15,341 bases of DNA. Origin: VBAS01 sp035318985 (GTDB taxonomy: Bacteria > Bacteroidota > Bacteroidia > Chitinophagales > Chitinophagaceae). The stretch covers positions 1 through 15,341 of the forward strand of contig DATHDP010000139.1 in assembly GCA_035318985.1 (NCBI GenBank). Direction: 5' to 3'. Numbering within the stretch: position 1 is the first letter of the stretch; every line of letters starts with the position of its first letter. Positions 7,589 to 14,765 of the stretch are shown piece after piece. The notes beneath the pieces were generated by a model that saw only the letters and a list, made by a program, of their open reading frames with translations, was not told the origin of the DNA and made no database searches. Made by a program: the position numbers and the translations under genes.

Positions 7589-7966
7589 ATGAAAGCCTTT
7601 AATATCATCTTCTGTCTTCTTTTTGTTTTTTCAGCAGCTCTGCAATACAACGATCCTGATCCATACGTCTGGATGCCTATATATATGTATGGCGCTGTGC
7701 TTTGCTGGCTGGCATTCAGAAACAAATTTTACCCAAAAGCATATTTAATTGGCATCATCATTTATACAGTTTATGCTATTGGATTATTTTTTTGGAAGGA
7801 CGGTGTATGGGATTGGATGAACAAACACAATGCCGAAGATATTGCTGCTACCATGAAAGCGGAAAAACCATGGATAGAAGAAACCAGGGAATTCTTCGGA
7901 TTAGTAATTCTTATAGTTGTATTAGCAATAGATTATTTCTATGCAAAAAGAAAATTGTCAAAGTAA
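7589..7966 (+). CDS. TMEM220-type transmembrane protein
   Basis: This 125-residue inner-membrane protein has about four hydrophobic segments, near residues 1-17, 28-43, 50-68 and 103-119. The sequence LQYNDPDPYVWMPIYMYGAV near the first and second helices is the conserved signature of the transmembrane family 220, found in bacteria and animals with no known function. A polar loop (KDGVWDWMNKHNAEDIAA) separates the third and fourth helices. The gene stands alone on the plus strand between two minus-strand blocks. It converges on the ThuA fusion gene with a gap of 32 bases, most of which is a heptamer repeat. Confidence 0.85.
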   Translation: MKAFNIIFCLLFVFSAALQYNDPDPYVWMPIYMYGAVLCWLAFRNKFYPKAYLIGIIIYTVYAIGLFFWKDGVWDWMNKHNAEDIAATMKAEKPWIEETREFFGLVILIVVLAIDYFYAKRKLSK

Positions 7967-7973
7967 AATCCTC

Positions 7974-8002
7974 TTCACCATTGACCATTCACCACTCACT
8001 AT
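7974..8002. repeat. Heptamer repeat array (TGGTGAA family) across the 3' end of the ThuA fusion gene
   Basis: On the minus strand the units read TAGTGAG, TGGTGAA, TGGTCAA and TGGTGAA, a strict seven-base period with few substitutions. The array fills most of the gap between two convergent genes, and its last unit contributes the TAG stop codon (8001-7999) of the ThuA fusion gene. The same heptamer family occurs inside queA at 12558-12583. Confidence 0.75.
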
Positions 8003-10119
8003 TCTTTATAATCTATCCGAAACAATCCCGAGTCTTTATTCTTGCTAAACCATCCAAGTCCATATTCCAGGACATAAAGATGCCCATCAGGTCCAAGTTC
8101 TATATCAACAGGTGCGGCAAATTTTGCTCCATCCATAAATGGTTCCATTTTATAAAAATCACCATTCGGTTGTAAGGAAACTGCCCTGATAATATTTCTC
8201 ATCCATTCATAGATGAAAACTTTTCCATTATAATAATCAGGTAAACCATTTTTACCCGGATAAAGATCTGAATAATAAATAGGCCCGGCCATTGCAGTTC
8301 TTCCTCCTGTTCCCATTTGTGGAAAGTCAGGTGAGATGCCGTAAGGATACCATATAAATGGCGGAGAAAGCGGGGGCAATTCTTTTATACCTGTATTATT
8401 TTTTGAATCATTAATTGGTTTAGCCGGATCAAAAGAAGGGCCACTCTTCCCGGTATAATAATCATAAGAATGATAAGGATAATTTTTGCCAATAAATAAA
8501 GGCCATCCAAAGTAACCAGCTTTTTTTGCCTGGTTCAATTCATCATATCCTTTGGACCCTCTAGTATCTAAACTGTCTTTATCTGAATCAGGACCAACAT
8601 CACCCCAGTACACATAATTATTTTTTGGATCCACTGATAAACGATAAGCATTTCTTGTTCCCATAGCGTAGATCTCCGGTCTTGTTTTCGGTTGATCTTT
8701 TGCAAATAAATTTCCATCAGGTATACTGTAGGTACCATCTTCATTTACTTTAATACGAATTACTTTCCCACGCAGGTCATTACTATTCGATGCACTTCTT
8801 CTTGCATCATATTTTTCAAAACCTTTCCTGTTATCTAATGGAGCAAAACCATGATTGGCGATTGGCTGATTAGGTGCATCAAAAGGAGTGGAATTATCGC
8901 CGGTTGATAAATATAAATTTCCATCACCCCCAAATGCAATAGAGCCGCCGGTATGACAGCATATTTCTCTTTGTGAATAAAATTGAAGAACTATTTTTTC
9001 TGATGAGAGATCGATCTTATCATCTTTCAATGTAAATCTTGATAAGCGATTAACTGATGTATCGATCGGCGAATAAAAAATATAAACCCAGTTATTTTTT
9101 GCAAAATTTGGATCCTTACAAACTCCCAATAAGCCTTCTTCTGCATTTACAGTGCTGTCAATTTTTGTTTTCCAGTATACATCCAGTTTTCCAGCCGGCT
9201 TAAGTTGTTTCGTATCATTTTTATAGATCGCAATATCTCCGCGACGCTGTACGATCAACACATCAAGATTTGGTAGAATGGTCATTTCTGTTGGCTCGAA
9301 GAATTCACCAACTGAGAGCTGTGTTTTTGTAAATGATTTTGGATCGGGAGGAAATTGAGATTTCGCTTTTGAATAATCTTTTTTGTTTTCACCAATAGCA
9401 TATTGAATACCACCCAATATATGTTTGAGATAATTTGATTCAACATAAGACTCCTCAGTATGACCAAATTCAGTATAGAAAGCACGACCGCCATCATAAT
9501 CATGGTACCATGCCATTGGATGATCATCTCCCATTTTTCCACCTTCATAACTTTTTTCATCGATCTTAGCTAATACATGAACATCCTTATTCAGATTTTT
9601 AAAATTATACCACTCGTCAAATCTTTCCCATGTATCAGGTAAGTGTTTAGTTGACGCGTGACTTTTATCTACCACAAGGATCTTTGCATTTTGTTGCTTG
9701 GGATGACTTTCAAAATTTGCACCAACCAATTTTGAATACCATATCCAGTCATATTCAGTATCGGTAGCCGAATGAATACCTACAAAACCACCACCTGCTT
9801 GTATAAATCTTTCAAAAGCGGCTTCTTGTTTATAACTAAGGATATTACCAGTTGTATTTAAGAAAACAACAGCTGCATATTTTTTCAAATTATCTTCTGC
9901 GAAAGCTAAAGAATCATCTGTAACATCAACATCAAAATCATTTTCTTTCCCCAATTTTTGAATAGCAGCCTTGCCATTAGGAATAGAACTGTGATGAAAC
10001 CCATTTGTTTTTGCAAACACCAGGATCCTTTTACCACTTATGGAACCAGTTGACTCATCCTTACAAGAAGAAAGAAGAATACAGATCAGGGAACTAAAAA
10101 AGATAAATTGTTTTTTCAT
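7999..10119 (-). CDS. ThuA domain plus PQQ-dependent glucose/sorbosone dehydrogenase-like fusion lipoprotein
   Basis: This 706-residue envelope lipoprotein has two domains. The start at 10119 gives a clean lipoprotein signal with the lipobox LLSSC at Cys19; an in-frame ATG at 10182 would add 21 residues before it and is disfavoured. Residues of about 29-245 form a ThuA-like domain of glutamine-amidotransferase-like fold (ILVFAKTNGFHHSS, GGGFVGIHSATDTEYDW, HPMAWYHDYDGGRAFYTEFGH). Residues of about 265-700 form a beta-propeller of the glucose/sorbosone dehydrogenase family, with HTGGSIAFGGDGNLYLSTGD and MGTRNAYRLSVDP. The family includes PQQ-dependent sugar oxidases. Bacteroidota homologues often carry further PKD, carbohydrate-binding or cytochrome c modules; none is present here. 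A role in carbohydrate oxidation at the cell surface is inferred; substrate and cofactor are not shown. It lies 67 bases after yqgE. Confidence 0.9.
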   Translation of the reverse strand: MKKQFIFFSSLICILLSSCKDESTGSISGKRILVFAKTNGFHHSSIPNGKAAIQKLGKENDFDVDVTDDSLAFAEDNLKKYAAVVFLNTTGNILSYKQEAAFERFIQAGGGFVGIHSATDTEYDWIWYSKLVGANFESHPKQQNAKILVVDKSHASTKHLPDTWERFDEWYNFKNLNKDVHVLAKIDEKSYEGGKMGDDHPMAWYHDYDGGRAFYTEFGHTEESYVESNYLKHILGGIQYAIGENKKDYSKAKSQFPPDPKSFTKTQLSVGEFFEPTEMTILPNLDVLIVQRRGDIAIYKNDTKQLKPAGKLDVYWKTKIDSTVNAEEGLLGVCKDPNFAKNNWVYIFYSPIDTSVNRLSRFTLKDDKIDLSSEKIVLQFYSQREICCHTGGSIAFGGDGNLYLSTGDNSTPFDAPNQPIANHGFAPLDNRKGFEKYDARRSASNSNDLRGKVIRIKVNEDGTYSIPDGNLFAKDQPKTRPEIYAMGTRNAYRLSVDPKNNYVYWGDVGPDSDKDSLDTRGSKGYDELNQAKKAGYFGWPLFIGKNYPYHSYDYYTGKSGPSFDPAKPINDSKNNTGIKELPPLSPPFIWYPYGISPDFPQMGTGGRTAMAGPIYYSDLYPGKNGLPDYYNGKVFIYEWMRNIIRAVSLQPNGDFYKMEPFMDGAKFAAPVDIELGPDGHLYVLEYGLGWFSKNKDSGLFRIDYKE

Positions 10120-10186
10120 TTTACAGGCATTAAATGTGAAAGGGGAACTAAATATAAACGCAAAAAATGAAATGAAGCGCAACGAA

Positions 10187-10738
10187 TTAATTTAATTGTG
10201 GATCGATCGGGAAATTGATCATCATTTCATAATCACCGCCTAGTTGTTTCAATGCATCTTTCCAGATGTCGTCATGTTTTTTATGAAAAACAAGTTTTCT
10301 TATTGCCTTTACTGTAAGCCATGATTTACCGGTCAATTCTTCATTAAGCTGACCTTCGCCCCAACCGGAATAACCAATAAAGAACCTGATCTTATTCTCA
10401 TCAATTGCATTTTTTTTGATCATTTGTAATACTATATCAAAATCGCCACCCCAATACACACCTTTTATCACTTCGACAGATCCGGGAATTTCTGCAGGGT
10501 ATTGATGTAAAAAATGCAGTGTGTCTGTTTGTACAGGGCCACCGTAATAAACTGGTAATTTGAAACCATCGAGCTCGGGAACAATCTGGTCAATAGTATT
10601 CTCATATTTGCGATTCAACACAAAACCAAAACTTCCCTGTTGCTGGTGTTCGCAAAGAAAAACCACCGTTCTCATAAAATTCGGGTCTTTAAGGAAAGGA
10701 TCGGAAATGAGTAATATGCCTGCCGCGGGGTCAATCAT
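10187..10738 (-). CDS. YqgE/AlgH family protein
   Basis: This cytoplasmic protein of 183 residues is of the YqgE/AlgH (UPF0301, DUF179) family, which is widespread and has no firm biochemical function. Family features are GILLISDPFLKDPNFMRTVV at residues 7-26, GSFGFVLNR, the YYGGPVQTD segment, and FFIGYSGWGEGQLNEEL around 119-135. Length is normal. The ThuA fusion gene follows 67 bases downstream on the same strand and may be cotranscribed. On the minus strand TAACTTTT (10778-10771) is a near match to the TAnnTTTG -7 element and could be its promoter, about 32 bases before the ATG. Confidence 0.93.
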   Translation of the reverse strand: MIDPAAGILLISDPFLKDPNFMRTVVFLCEHQQQGSFGFVLNRKYENTIDQIVPELDGFKLPVYYGGPVQTDTLHFLHQYPAEIPGSVEVIKGVYWGGDFDIVLQMIKKNAIDENKIRFFIGYSGWGEGQLNEELTGKSWLTVKAIRKLVFHKKHDDIWKDALKQLGGDYEMMINFPIDPQLN

Positions 10739-10799
10739 ATACCTAATTTAAGATGAAATTTTATTTTTATAAAAGTTATCTTACCACCTCTATAAACCT

Positions 10800-10814
10800 C
10801 TGTTAAAATAACAG
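10800..10814. promoter_or_regulatory. Inverted repeat, candidate operator between yqgE and the histidine kinase gene
   Basis: CTGTTA-AAA-TAACAG is a perfect six-base inverted repeat in the divergent intergenic region. It lies about 41 bases upstream of the candidate -7 element of the kinase gene and about 22 bases upstream of the possible yqgE -7 element. It could bind a dimeric regulator. It could equally be a chance palindrome in AT-rich DNA. Confidence 0.35.
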
Positions 10815-10855
10815 TTGTTGAAAAAAGTAGAATGCCAAAAGAATGTTTGAGGTAT

Positions 10856-10863
10856 TATCTTTG
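10856..10863 (+). promoter_or_regulatory. Candidate -7 promoter element for the histidine kinase gene
   Basis: TATCTTTG matches the Bacteroidota TAnnTTTG element exactly. It lies 31 bases upstream of the GTG start at 10895. I could not find a TTTG -33 element at the expected distance, which lowers confidence. Confidence 0.45.
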
Positions 10864-10894
10864 CCCATCTGCTTAAAACTGCCATCTTGTAAAC

Positions 10895-12238
10895 GTGAAA
10901 AAGACTTTTCCGATAATTATCGCCTTAATACTTGTGTCACTCATCGGCATCATTTTGATCCAGATATCATGGATCAAAAATATGATCATAGTGGAGGAAA
11001 AGCAGTTCACCGAAAAAGTCATGGTAGCAACAAGAATGGTAGGTGACGAGTTATCTGAATACAAAGGAAGTATGCTTTCACAAAATAACAGCATACTTCC
11101 GTGGAAACAGGATCACTCCACATTGGATATGCTGCGACCCTCTACTGTTGCCAGCAGGTTCACAACGGCGCAGTTTGCCGATAAAATAAAAAGAGCATTT
11201 ATTCTTAATGGGCTGGCAAAGATCCGATTTGAATTTACTTTAGCAACTACCAACCCTTTTGGGGAGGTAACATATTTCGAACGGCAGTCAGGTGAGTTTG
11301 GAAAATTTTGGGAGGATAGTGCGAATAATATTCAATTTATGTATCCCATCGAATCTATGAGTGGAAGTAATAGTGAAAATCTTTCGCCAAGAGAAATATT
11401 ATGGGTGATAGTACCGAACAGTAGCGGGGTTGTATTAAAAGAGTTACGTTGGAGAATTTTTATTGCAGGGTTATTTACATTGATCATTTTTGCGGCTTTT
11501 TATCTTACTGTAAATACAATGCTTCGTCAGAAAAAATTGAGTGAGATAAAGAATGATTTTATCAATAACATGACGCATGAATTCAAAACTCCTTTGGCGA
11601 CTATTTCACTGGCGGTTGATGCCATGAAGAATGATAAAGTAATTGGCGATAAAGAAAAGCTGAATTATTTCAGCAGTATCATTAAAGAAGAAAATCAACG
11701 GATGAACCGACAGGTAGAAACAATATTAAAGGCGGCGTTATTAGATAAGCAGGAAGTAAACCTGATGCTGAAACCAACACATGTGCATGATGTAATAAAA
11801 GATATTGCGGATAATTTCACCTTGCAGCTCAATGATAAAAATGGTAAAGTGGAAATGGACTTGGAGGCAACGAATGATCTTATAGATGCGGATGAAGTTC
11901 ACTTCCCTAACCTGATAAATAACCTGATCGATAATTCAGTGAAGTATGCAAAAGAAGATGTACCGCCTGAGATCAAGATCAGCACAGCTGCTAATGGAAA
12001 AAATATGACCATAAAACTTGAAGACAATGGCATCGGCATGGCTAAAGAAACTGTAAAAAGAATTTTTGAAAAATTTTATCGTGCACATACCGGCAATGTT
12101 CACAATGTAAAAGGATTTGGTCTTGGACTTAGTTATGTAAAAACAATGATCGATGCACACGGGGGGAATATCAAAGTTGATAGCATGCCGGGTAAAGGAA
12201 GCACTTTCACGCTGGAGTTGCCATTAAAAAGACATTAA
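10895..12238 (+). CDS. Membrane sensor histidine kinase
   Basis: This two-component sensor kinase has 447 residues and starts with GTG. A transmembrane helix lies at about 5-25, followed by a periplasmic sensing region of about 160 residues with no recognised domain. A second helix is at about 187-207. The HisKA domain follows directly, with no clear HAMP domain, and the phosphorylated histidine is His228 in MTHEFKTPL. The ATPase domain has the N box NNLIDNSVKYA (Asn347), the G1 box EDNGIGM at 376-382, an F box around FEKFYRAH and the G2 box GFGLGLSYVK at 407-416, so it looks fully active. In many Bacteroidota such kinases (RprX-like) are followed by an OmpR-type response regulator, but here the next gene is queA on the other strand. 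Its partner must be encoded elsewhere. The signal sensed is unknown. Confidence 0.95.
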   Translation: MKKTFPIIIALILVSLIGIILIQISWIKNMIIVEEKQFTEKVMVATRMVGDELSEYKGSMLSQNNSILPWKQDHSTLDMLRPSTVASRFTTAQFADKIKRAFILNGLAKIRFEFTLATTNPFGEVTYFERQSGEFGKFWEDSANNIQFMYPIESMSGSNSENLSPREILWVIVPNSSGVVLKELRWRIFIAGLFTLIIFAAFYLTVNTMLRQKKLSEIKNDFINNMTHEFKTPLATISLAVDAMKNDKVIGDKEKLNYFSSIIKEENQRMNRQVETILKAALLDKQEVNLMLKPTHVHDVIKDIADNFTLQLNDKNGKVEMDLEATNDLIDADEVHFPNLINNLIDNSVKYAKEDVPPEIKISTAANGKNMTIKLEDNGIGMAKETVKRIFEKFYRAHTGNVHNVKGFGLGLSYVKTMIDAHGGNIKVDSMPGKGSTFTLELPLKRH

Positions 12239-13464
12239 GCATTTCTCCATAACAGGCTTCCATCTCCATAACTCAGGAAGCGAAAATTATTTTCAAAAGC
12301 ATAGTCGTAAACTTTTTTCCAATCACTTTTGATAAATGCTGCGACTAATAATAGCAAGGTAGATTGTGGCTGATGAAAATTTGTGATCAAACCGTTTGCA
12401 ATTTTAAATTGATAACCGGGAGCAATAATGATCTGCGTTTTAGCAGTTAAATTATTTAAGTCTTTTGCGGTCATCCATTTTATTAAATTTTCTAAGGCCT
12501 CTTTTGATGAGATCTCTCTTTCTTTATGATTATAAACTTCCCATTGGGTAATCTCATTTGACCATTCACCATTCACCATTGACAATTTCACTCCCAGCCA
12601 ATACAAACTCTCCAATGTTCTTAATGAAGTAGTCCCAACTGCAACGATATTTTTATCAAGTTGATCAATTAAATTTTGGATCAATGATCTTGAAACAGTA
12701 AAATATTCTGCGTGCATCTCATGATCTTTCATCACTTCAGTTTTCACGGGTTTAAATGTTCCGGCACCAACATGAAGAGTTACAAAATCTCTTTGAATAT
12801 TTTTTTCTTTTAATTTTTTGAAAACAGTTTCTGTAAAATGTAAGCCTGCAGTTGGTGCAGCTACTGAGCCTTCGTAATGAGCATAAACAGTTTGATATCT
12901 TTCTGCATCACTAATTTCTGCTTCTCTTTTAATATAGGGTGGAAGAGGAATAGCTCCAAAAAGATGGAGCACTTCAGCAAAACTTAATGTTGGATCATTC
13001 CAGGATAAGTCAACAATGAAACTATCACCAATCTTTTCAATATAACGGGCATTTAAAACAAGATCTTTTGAATTGTACCTGATCTTTTTTTCAAGCACTT
13101 GTCCATGCTTCCATTTTGATGCACCGCCGATCAAACAATGCCATAATACTTTTTCATGTTGGAGCATTGCAGTAGTAATATCCGTGTATTGCTCATGCGG
13201 TTCTAAACAAAAAATTTCAATTACTCCACCCGTTGGTTTTTGAAATAACAATCTTGCTTCAACAACTTTTGTATCATTGAAAATAAGAAAAGTATCTTTT
13301 GGAATATACTCATCAATATTCCTGTAAATATCTTCGGCAATAATTCCTTCTTTATAAATAAGAAGCTTTGAAGCATCACGTTCTGCCAATGGATATTTGG
13401 CGATCCTTTCTTCAGGAAGAGAATAGGTAAAATCTTTTATTGAAAGTGTTCTTGGGTCTGTCAT
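12235..13464 (-). CDS. queA: tRNA preQ1(34) S-adenosylmethionine ribosyltransferase-isomerase
   Basis: QueA transfers and isomerises the ribosyl part of S-adenosylmethionine onto preQ1 at tRNA position 34, making epoxyqueuosine in the queuosine pathway. The 409 residues show FNDTKVVEARL near 62-72, EGSVAAPTAGLHFTE at about 198-212, HVGAGTFKPVK at 231-241, TTSLRTLESLYW near 278-289 and NFHQPQSTLLLL near the C-terminus. An odd feature is residues 295-304 (SMVNGEWSNE), which are encoded by a heptamer repeat array at 12558-12583. Known homologues have a variable stretch just before ITQWE, so the insertion is probably tolerated. The stop codon overlaps that of the convergent kinase gene, sharing TTAA at 12235-12238, leaving no room for a terminator between them. 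The unknown 167-residue gene lies 95 bases upstream on the same strand. Confidence 0.97.
   Translation of the reverse strand: MTDPRTLSIKDFTYSLPEERIAKYPLAERDASKLLIYKEGIIAEDIYRNIDEYIPKDTFLIFNDTKVVEARLLFQKPTGGVIEIFCLEPHEQYTDITTAMLQHEKVLWHCLIGGASKWKHGQVLEKKIRYNSKDLVLNARYIEKIGDSFIVDLSWNDPTLSFAEVLHLFGAIPLPPYIKREAEISDAERYQTVYAHYEGSVAAPTAGLHFTETVFKKLKEKNIQRDFVTLHVGAGTFKPVKTEVMKDHEMHAEYFTVSRSLIQNLIDQLDKNIVAVGTTSLRTLESLYWLGVKLSMVNGEWSNEITQWEVYNHKEREISSKEALENLIKWMTAKDLNNLTAKTQIIIAPGYQFKIANGLITNFHQPQSTLLLLVAAFIKSDWKKVYDYAFENNFRFLSYGDGSLLWRNA
12558..12583. repeat. Heptamer repeat array (TGGTGAA family) inside queA
   Basis: Read on the minus strand, TCAATGG is followed by two exact TGAATGG units and then a TCAA remnant, giving a seven-base period. 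The stretch is translated within queA as SMVNGEWS. It shares its unit with the intergenic array at 7974-8002, more than 4.5 kb away, which makes spread of a common element more likely than local slippage from unique sequence. Confidence 0.75.
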
Positions 13465-13559
13465 AACACAACCAACTGTTGTATTTTGAAATAAAGTCAG
13501 CGAATTTACGAAGTAAGTTGTTCCGTTACTCGAATAGATACAACTGGACTAAAATCATG

Positions 13560-14063
13560 TTAATCTGCTAGATCAAATTGAACAAATGAGAATACAGGGT
13601 CTTTAAGTTCAACTTTTTGATTGGTTTTATCTTTATATTCAAAAGCATTCTTATTGTTCAATTTTTTTAGCCATTCTGGGTGTCTTGTTTTGATAATCCC
13701 AATATTTGGATTGTTGCTTTTGAAAGCAAAACCAGTTGTATAATCATAAGACTCATTATGAATTATCGGTACTCCAAAAATGTCAATCAGTTGCGACAGG
13801 ATAATGTTTAAGTCCCATACGATTGCACGAACAGTATTCTGTTTTTCATAAACCAATTCGATTTGTCTGAACCTTGTATCAATTGGTTTTAAATGCCTCC
13901 TGGTTAAATAAGGCTTTGTTTCTGAGAACGGTTGTGCAGTAAAAAAGTTTGTTAGTTTATCAACACTATTCTCTTTTCCCAATTTGGACTCGATTGTCTT
14001 AAAATAATCTTTAATTGATAATTTTTCTAAGTCAAAAGGATTTAAATCAATTATAGAAGTCAT
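13560..14063 (-). CDS. Hypothetical protein
   Basis: I do not recognise a family. The product has 167 residues, no signal peptide and no membrane segment, so it is probably cytoplasmic. It is rich in lysine, asparagine and aromatic residues. It contains an RRHLKPIDTRFRQIELVYEK stretch and a C-terminal pattern of alternating polar and hydrophobic residues consistent with beta strands (KVELKDPVFSFVQFDLAD). The ATG at 14063 lies 28 bases after the stop of the DUF3052 gene, suggesting a shared transcript. Downstream, queA starts after a 95-base gap in which I see no terminator or strong promoter. Base composition resembles the neighbours, so recent transfer is not indicated. Gene status is supported by length and spacing only. 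Confidence 0.7.
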   Translation of the reverse strand: MTSIIDLNPFDLEKLSIKDYFKTIESKLGKENSVDKLTNFFTAQPFSETKPYLTRRHLKPIDTRFRQIELVYEKQNTVRAIVWDLNIILSQLIDIFGVPIIHNESYDYTTGFAFKSNNPNIGIIKTRHPEWLKKLNNKNAFEYKDKTNQKVELKDPVFSFVQFDLAD

Positions 14064-14091
14064 TCTAGCTAAATAATGTAGTCAAATAAAT

Positions 14092-14505
14092 TTATTTACG
14101 TTTTGCCACTGGCACAACTAATTTCAATCCACTCCATATTTCACTCACTGCACAAACCTTTACATCAACCAGGTCATTCTTCAATGCATAATTTCTTATT
14201 ACATCTTCTGTAATATCAGTTGGGATCTTTGCGGCTTTCTTATACCACGATACCCAGATGATTACAGTTGAATTCTTTTTGTAAACACTTTTCAAAGCTT
14301 TCATCTCTGATTCAAATTCTTTCACAGTCTTCACAAACAGATGAATGAGATCAGGTATTTCATTTTTCTTACATGATTGATCAGTGATATCAACTTCCAA
14401 CAATTTGTAATAGTCATCGGGCCTATTAATGATCAAAACTTTCATCACAGGTTTTATCCCGAGTTTTTTTATTAATGCAGTACCAGAATAACCTGCTGTT
14501 GCCAT
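14092..14505 (-). CDS. DUF3052 domain-containing protein
   Basis: This small cytoplasmic protein of 137 residues belongs to DUF3052, of unknown function. The N-terminal signature MATAGYSGTALIKKLGIKP and the C-terminal block WVSWYKKAAKIPTDITEDVI, then LVDVKVCAVSEIWSGLKLVV, are the conserved parts of the family and are complete here. It is the first gene of a probable minus-strand run with the unrecognised 167-residue gene and possibly queA. It diverges from mraZ, with 260 bases between the two start codons. Confidence 0.88.
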   Translation of the reverse strand: MATAGYSGTALIKKLGIKPVMKVLIINRPDDYYKLLEVDITDQSCKKNEIPDLIHLFVKTVKEFESEMKALKSVYKKNSTVIIWVSWYKKAAKIPTDITEDVIRNYALKNDLVDVKVCAVSEIWSGLKLVVPVAKRK

Positions 14506-14696
14506 TAAATAAAGTTAGTGGCTTTGCATTTTTGCCGGAATTCACGTATCAATACAACACTATCCACAGCTTTTCCACCGCAATCCACACCAGAATCACA
14601 GAAATTTTTCCCAAGAATTTTATACAAGTGACCAAACCCTTTACTGTAGCCTATTACAGCCAATACGGCGCTGGGGAAAAAATAAAATCTTGAAAA

Positions 14697-14733
14697 TTTG
14701 GTTGTTAAGTGGGAAAATGTGTTATTTTGTGTC
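14697..14733 (+). promoter_or_regulatory. Candidate mraZ promoter with overlapping MraZ-box repeats
   Basis: Three GTGNN repeats, GTGGG (14709-14713), GTGTT (14719-14723) and GTGTC (14729-14733), are spaced exactly ten bases apart. This resembles the direct repeats bound by MraZ, which are TGGGN units with five-base gaps in E. coli. TTTG at 14697-14700 and TTATTTTG at 14722-14729, 21 bases apart, are a near match to a Bacteroidota -33/-7 pair and overlap the repeats, a layout suited to autorepression. The last two repeats are degenerate. The rest of the 260-base gap back to 14506 shows nothing else I can support. Confidence 0.55.
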
Positions 14734-14765
14734 AATTATTTTAAAATTGTTGCAATCTACTGATA

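Noticed and set aside
10120..10182. Extended start for the ThuA fusion protein at 10182
   Set aside because: It would place a second hydrophobic stretch before an otherwise perfect lipoprotein signal peptide that begins at 10119.
13516..13545. Inverted repeat AGTTGT / ACAACT between queA and the 167-residue gene, considered as a terminator
   Set aside because: The six-base stem has an 18-base loop and no T-tract on either strand, so it is not convincing.
14505..14735. A 76-codon minus-strand frame immediately upstream of the DUF3052 gene
   Set aside because: It overlaps the mraZ promoter region, shows no recognisable family pattern, and its end merely overlaps the DUF3052 start codon. It looks like a chance open frame.
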